7,202 bases of DNA from positions 1-7,202 of the forward strand of contig SLKB01000009.1 of the NCBI GenBank assembly GCA_007134805.1, in the 5' to 3' direction. The translations under genes and the position numbers were made by a program. The notes under the pieces are model-generated. The model saw only the letters and a program-made list of their open reading frames with translations. It was not told the origin of the DNA and ran no database searches. This document shows, one piece after another, positions 6,022-7,202 of the stretch. This DNA comes from Paracoccaceae bacterium. GTDB lineage: Bacteria > Pseudomonadota > Alphaproteobacteria > Rhodobacterales > Rhodobacteraceae. The number at the start of each line of letters is the position of its first letter. The first letter of the stretch is position 1.

Positions 6022-7202
6022 GTGCAACGCTACCCGCGCAATCTCACAGGATACGGTGCCACCCCGCCGCAAGCCGATTGGCCGGGCGGGGCGAAGATCG
6101 CAATCTCGCTGGTCCTGAACTATGAGGAAGGCGGTGAGAACTGCCTGCTCCATGGCGATGCGGCCTCGGAAGCGTTCCTCTCGGACATCCCGGGCGCTGC
6201 CGCGTGGCCCGGCCAGCGGCACTGGAACATGGAATCGGTCTATGATTACGGCGCACGGGCAGGATTCTGGCGCCTACACAGACTGTTCACCGCGCGCAAT
6301 CTTCCGATCACTATTTTCGGGGTCGCAACAGCGCTGGCCCGCAACCCCGAGCAGGTGGCTGCGATGAAGGCAGCCGAGTGGGAGATCGCGAGCCACGGCC
6401 TGAAATGGGTCGAACACCGGGACATGCCCGAGGCCGAGGAGCGCGACTCGATCGCCCGGGCCATCGCACTGCATGAAGAGGTGACAGGCCGGCCCCCGCG
6501 CGGCTGGTATACGGGGCGCTGCTCGATCAACACGGTCAGGCTCGCGGCCGAGACCGAGTGTTTCGACTGGATCTCGGACGCCTATGACGATGATCTGCCC
6601 CACTGGATGGAATTCGGCGACCGGGACCAGTTGATCCTGCCCTACACCCTCGAGGCCAATGACATGCGTTTTGCCACTGCACCCGGCTGGGTCACGGGCG
6701 TGGATTTCGAACACTACCTTCGAGATGCCTTCGACAGCCTGTATGCCGAGGGTGTTGAGGGGGCGCCGAAAATGCTCTCGATCGGGCTGCATTGCCGGCT
6801 CATCGGTCGGCCGGGCAAGATTGCGGGGTTACGGCGCTTTCTCGATCATGCCATGGCGCATGAGGGAGTCTGGTTCGCGCGCCGGGGTGATATCGCGCGC
6901 CACTGGGCCAGCAGGCATCCGCACCGCCGCGGCCAGCGCCCAAGCAGCATGGACCGCGACAGTTTCGTTCAGCGCTTCGGCGGGATCTATGAGCATTCGC
7001 CCTGGGTCGCGCGGCGGGCATATGCGCTGGAACTTGGACCGGCACATGACACGGCAACCGGATTGACCAACGCCCTCGCCCGCGCATTTCGTGCGGCAAC
7101 CCGGTCTGAGCAACTCGATGTGCTGCGCGCCCATCCGGATCTCGCCGGCAAGCTCGCCGCCGCGCGCCGCCTGACACCCGAGTCGACCGGCGAACAGGCG
7201 AG
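6022..7202 (+). CDS. puuE: Bifunctional allantoinase PuuE / OHCU decarboxylase UraD fusion (3' end outside window)
   Basis: The frame is open for 393 codons from GTG 6022 to the window edge. Residues 1 to about 300 form a PuuE-type, metal-independent allantoinase of the polysaccharide-deacetylase fold, which opens S-allantoin to allantoate. Family stretches are RYPRNLTGYG (3-12), VLNYEEGGENC (31-41), IASHGLKW (122-129), GWYTGR (161-166), SDAYDDDLPHW (185-195) and PYTLEANDMRF (207-217). PKMLSIGLHCRLIGRPGK (249-266) and DIARHW (290-295) follow. After a short Arg-rich linker (about 300-309), residues 310-393 begin an OHCU decarboxylase with DSFVQRFGGIYEHSPWVA, and H371 in AHPDLAGK. E391 in TGEQA lies 20 residues on, matching the His/Glu spacing of characterised enzymes. 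UraD makes S-allantoin from OHCU, so the fusion joins two consecutive steps. UraD domains are about 165 residues, so about 80 are missing. The internal ATG 6949 has no ribosome binding site. Confidence 0.94.
   Translation, partial: MQRYPRNLTGYGATPPQADWPGGAKIAISLVLNYEEGGENCLLHGDAASEAFLSDIPGAAAWPGQRHWNMESVYDYGARAGFWRLHRLFTARNLPITIFGVATALARNPEQVAAMKAAEWEIASHGLKWVEHRDMPEAEERDSIARAIALHEEVTGRPPRGWYTGRCSINTVRLAAETECFDWISDAYDDDLPHWMEFGDRDQLILPYTLEANDMRFATAPGWVTGVDFEHYLRDAFDSLYAEGVEGAPKMLSIGLHCRLIGRPGKIAGLRRFLDHAMAHEGVWFARRGDIARHWASRHPHRRGQRPSSMDRDSFVQRFGGIYEHSPWVARRAYALELGPAHDTATGLTNALARAFRAATRSEQLDVLRAHPDLAGKLAAARRLTPESTGEQA

Noticed and set aside
5169..6125. A 318-codon plus-strand open frame covering the LysR 3' end, uraH and the intergenic region
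   Set aside because: It overlaps three well-supported genes in the wrong frame or strand, and shows no domain.
6274..6792. A 172-codon minus-strand open frame opposite the PuuE domain
   Set aside because: It is antisense to a continuous, motif-rich PuuE-UraD frame and has no ribosome binding site or recognisable domain.

Overview
The window looks like a chromosomal segment of a high-GC alphaproteobacterium, most likely in the Rhodobacterales (Rhodobacteraceae/Paracoccaceae). This rests on the ChvG-ChvI system divergent from ATP-type pckA, the ChvG N-terminal signature DIVLGDDWV, and a membrane-bound PuuD-type urate oxidase. The assignment comes from gene content and recognised protein motifs; no database search was run. 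I see no mobile elements, CRISPR arrays, tRNA or rRNA genes.

Left part (1-3200): the 5' end of chvG (cut by the window edge) and complete chvI lie on the minus strand. A 352-bp intergenic region separates them from pckA on the plus strand. That region carries a perfect TTTTGCGCAAAA palindrome, two 11-bp direct repeats 20 bp apart, and a cluster of three GTNAC motifs. pckA ends at a strong 15-bp hairpin terminator, which probably also serves the convergent puuD.

Right part (3223-7202): a compact urate-degradation cluster. puuD (minus) encodes a membrane urate oxidase with a C-terminal cytochrome c domain. It is divergent from a LysR-type regulator (plus). The regulator converges on uraH (minus, 5-hydroxyisourate hydrolase). 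uraH is divergent from a GTG-started gene (plus, running off the window) that fuses a PuuE-type allantoinase to a UraD-type OHCU decarboxylase. Together they would carry urate -> 5-hydroxyisourate (PuuD) -> OHCU (UraH) -> S-allantoin (UraD domain) -> allantoate (PuuE domain). PuuD would pass electrons to the respiratory chain through its haem c instead of making hydrogen peroxide.

The most interesting unannotated signal is a shared dyad, TTTC-N11-GAAA with minor variation. It occurs twice between puuD and the LysR gene and once between uraH and puuE-uraD. One copy centres near -64 of the best puuD promoter candidate and ends just before the regulator's start codon, a layout typical of LysR operators. 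This would tie the three transcription units into one small regulon. Otherwise the region is well-understood metabolism, and I do not see a novel defence or mobile system.
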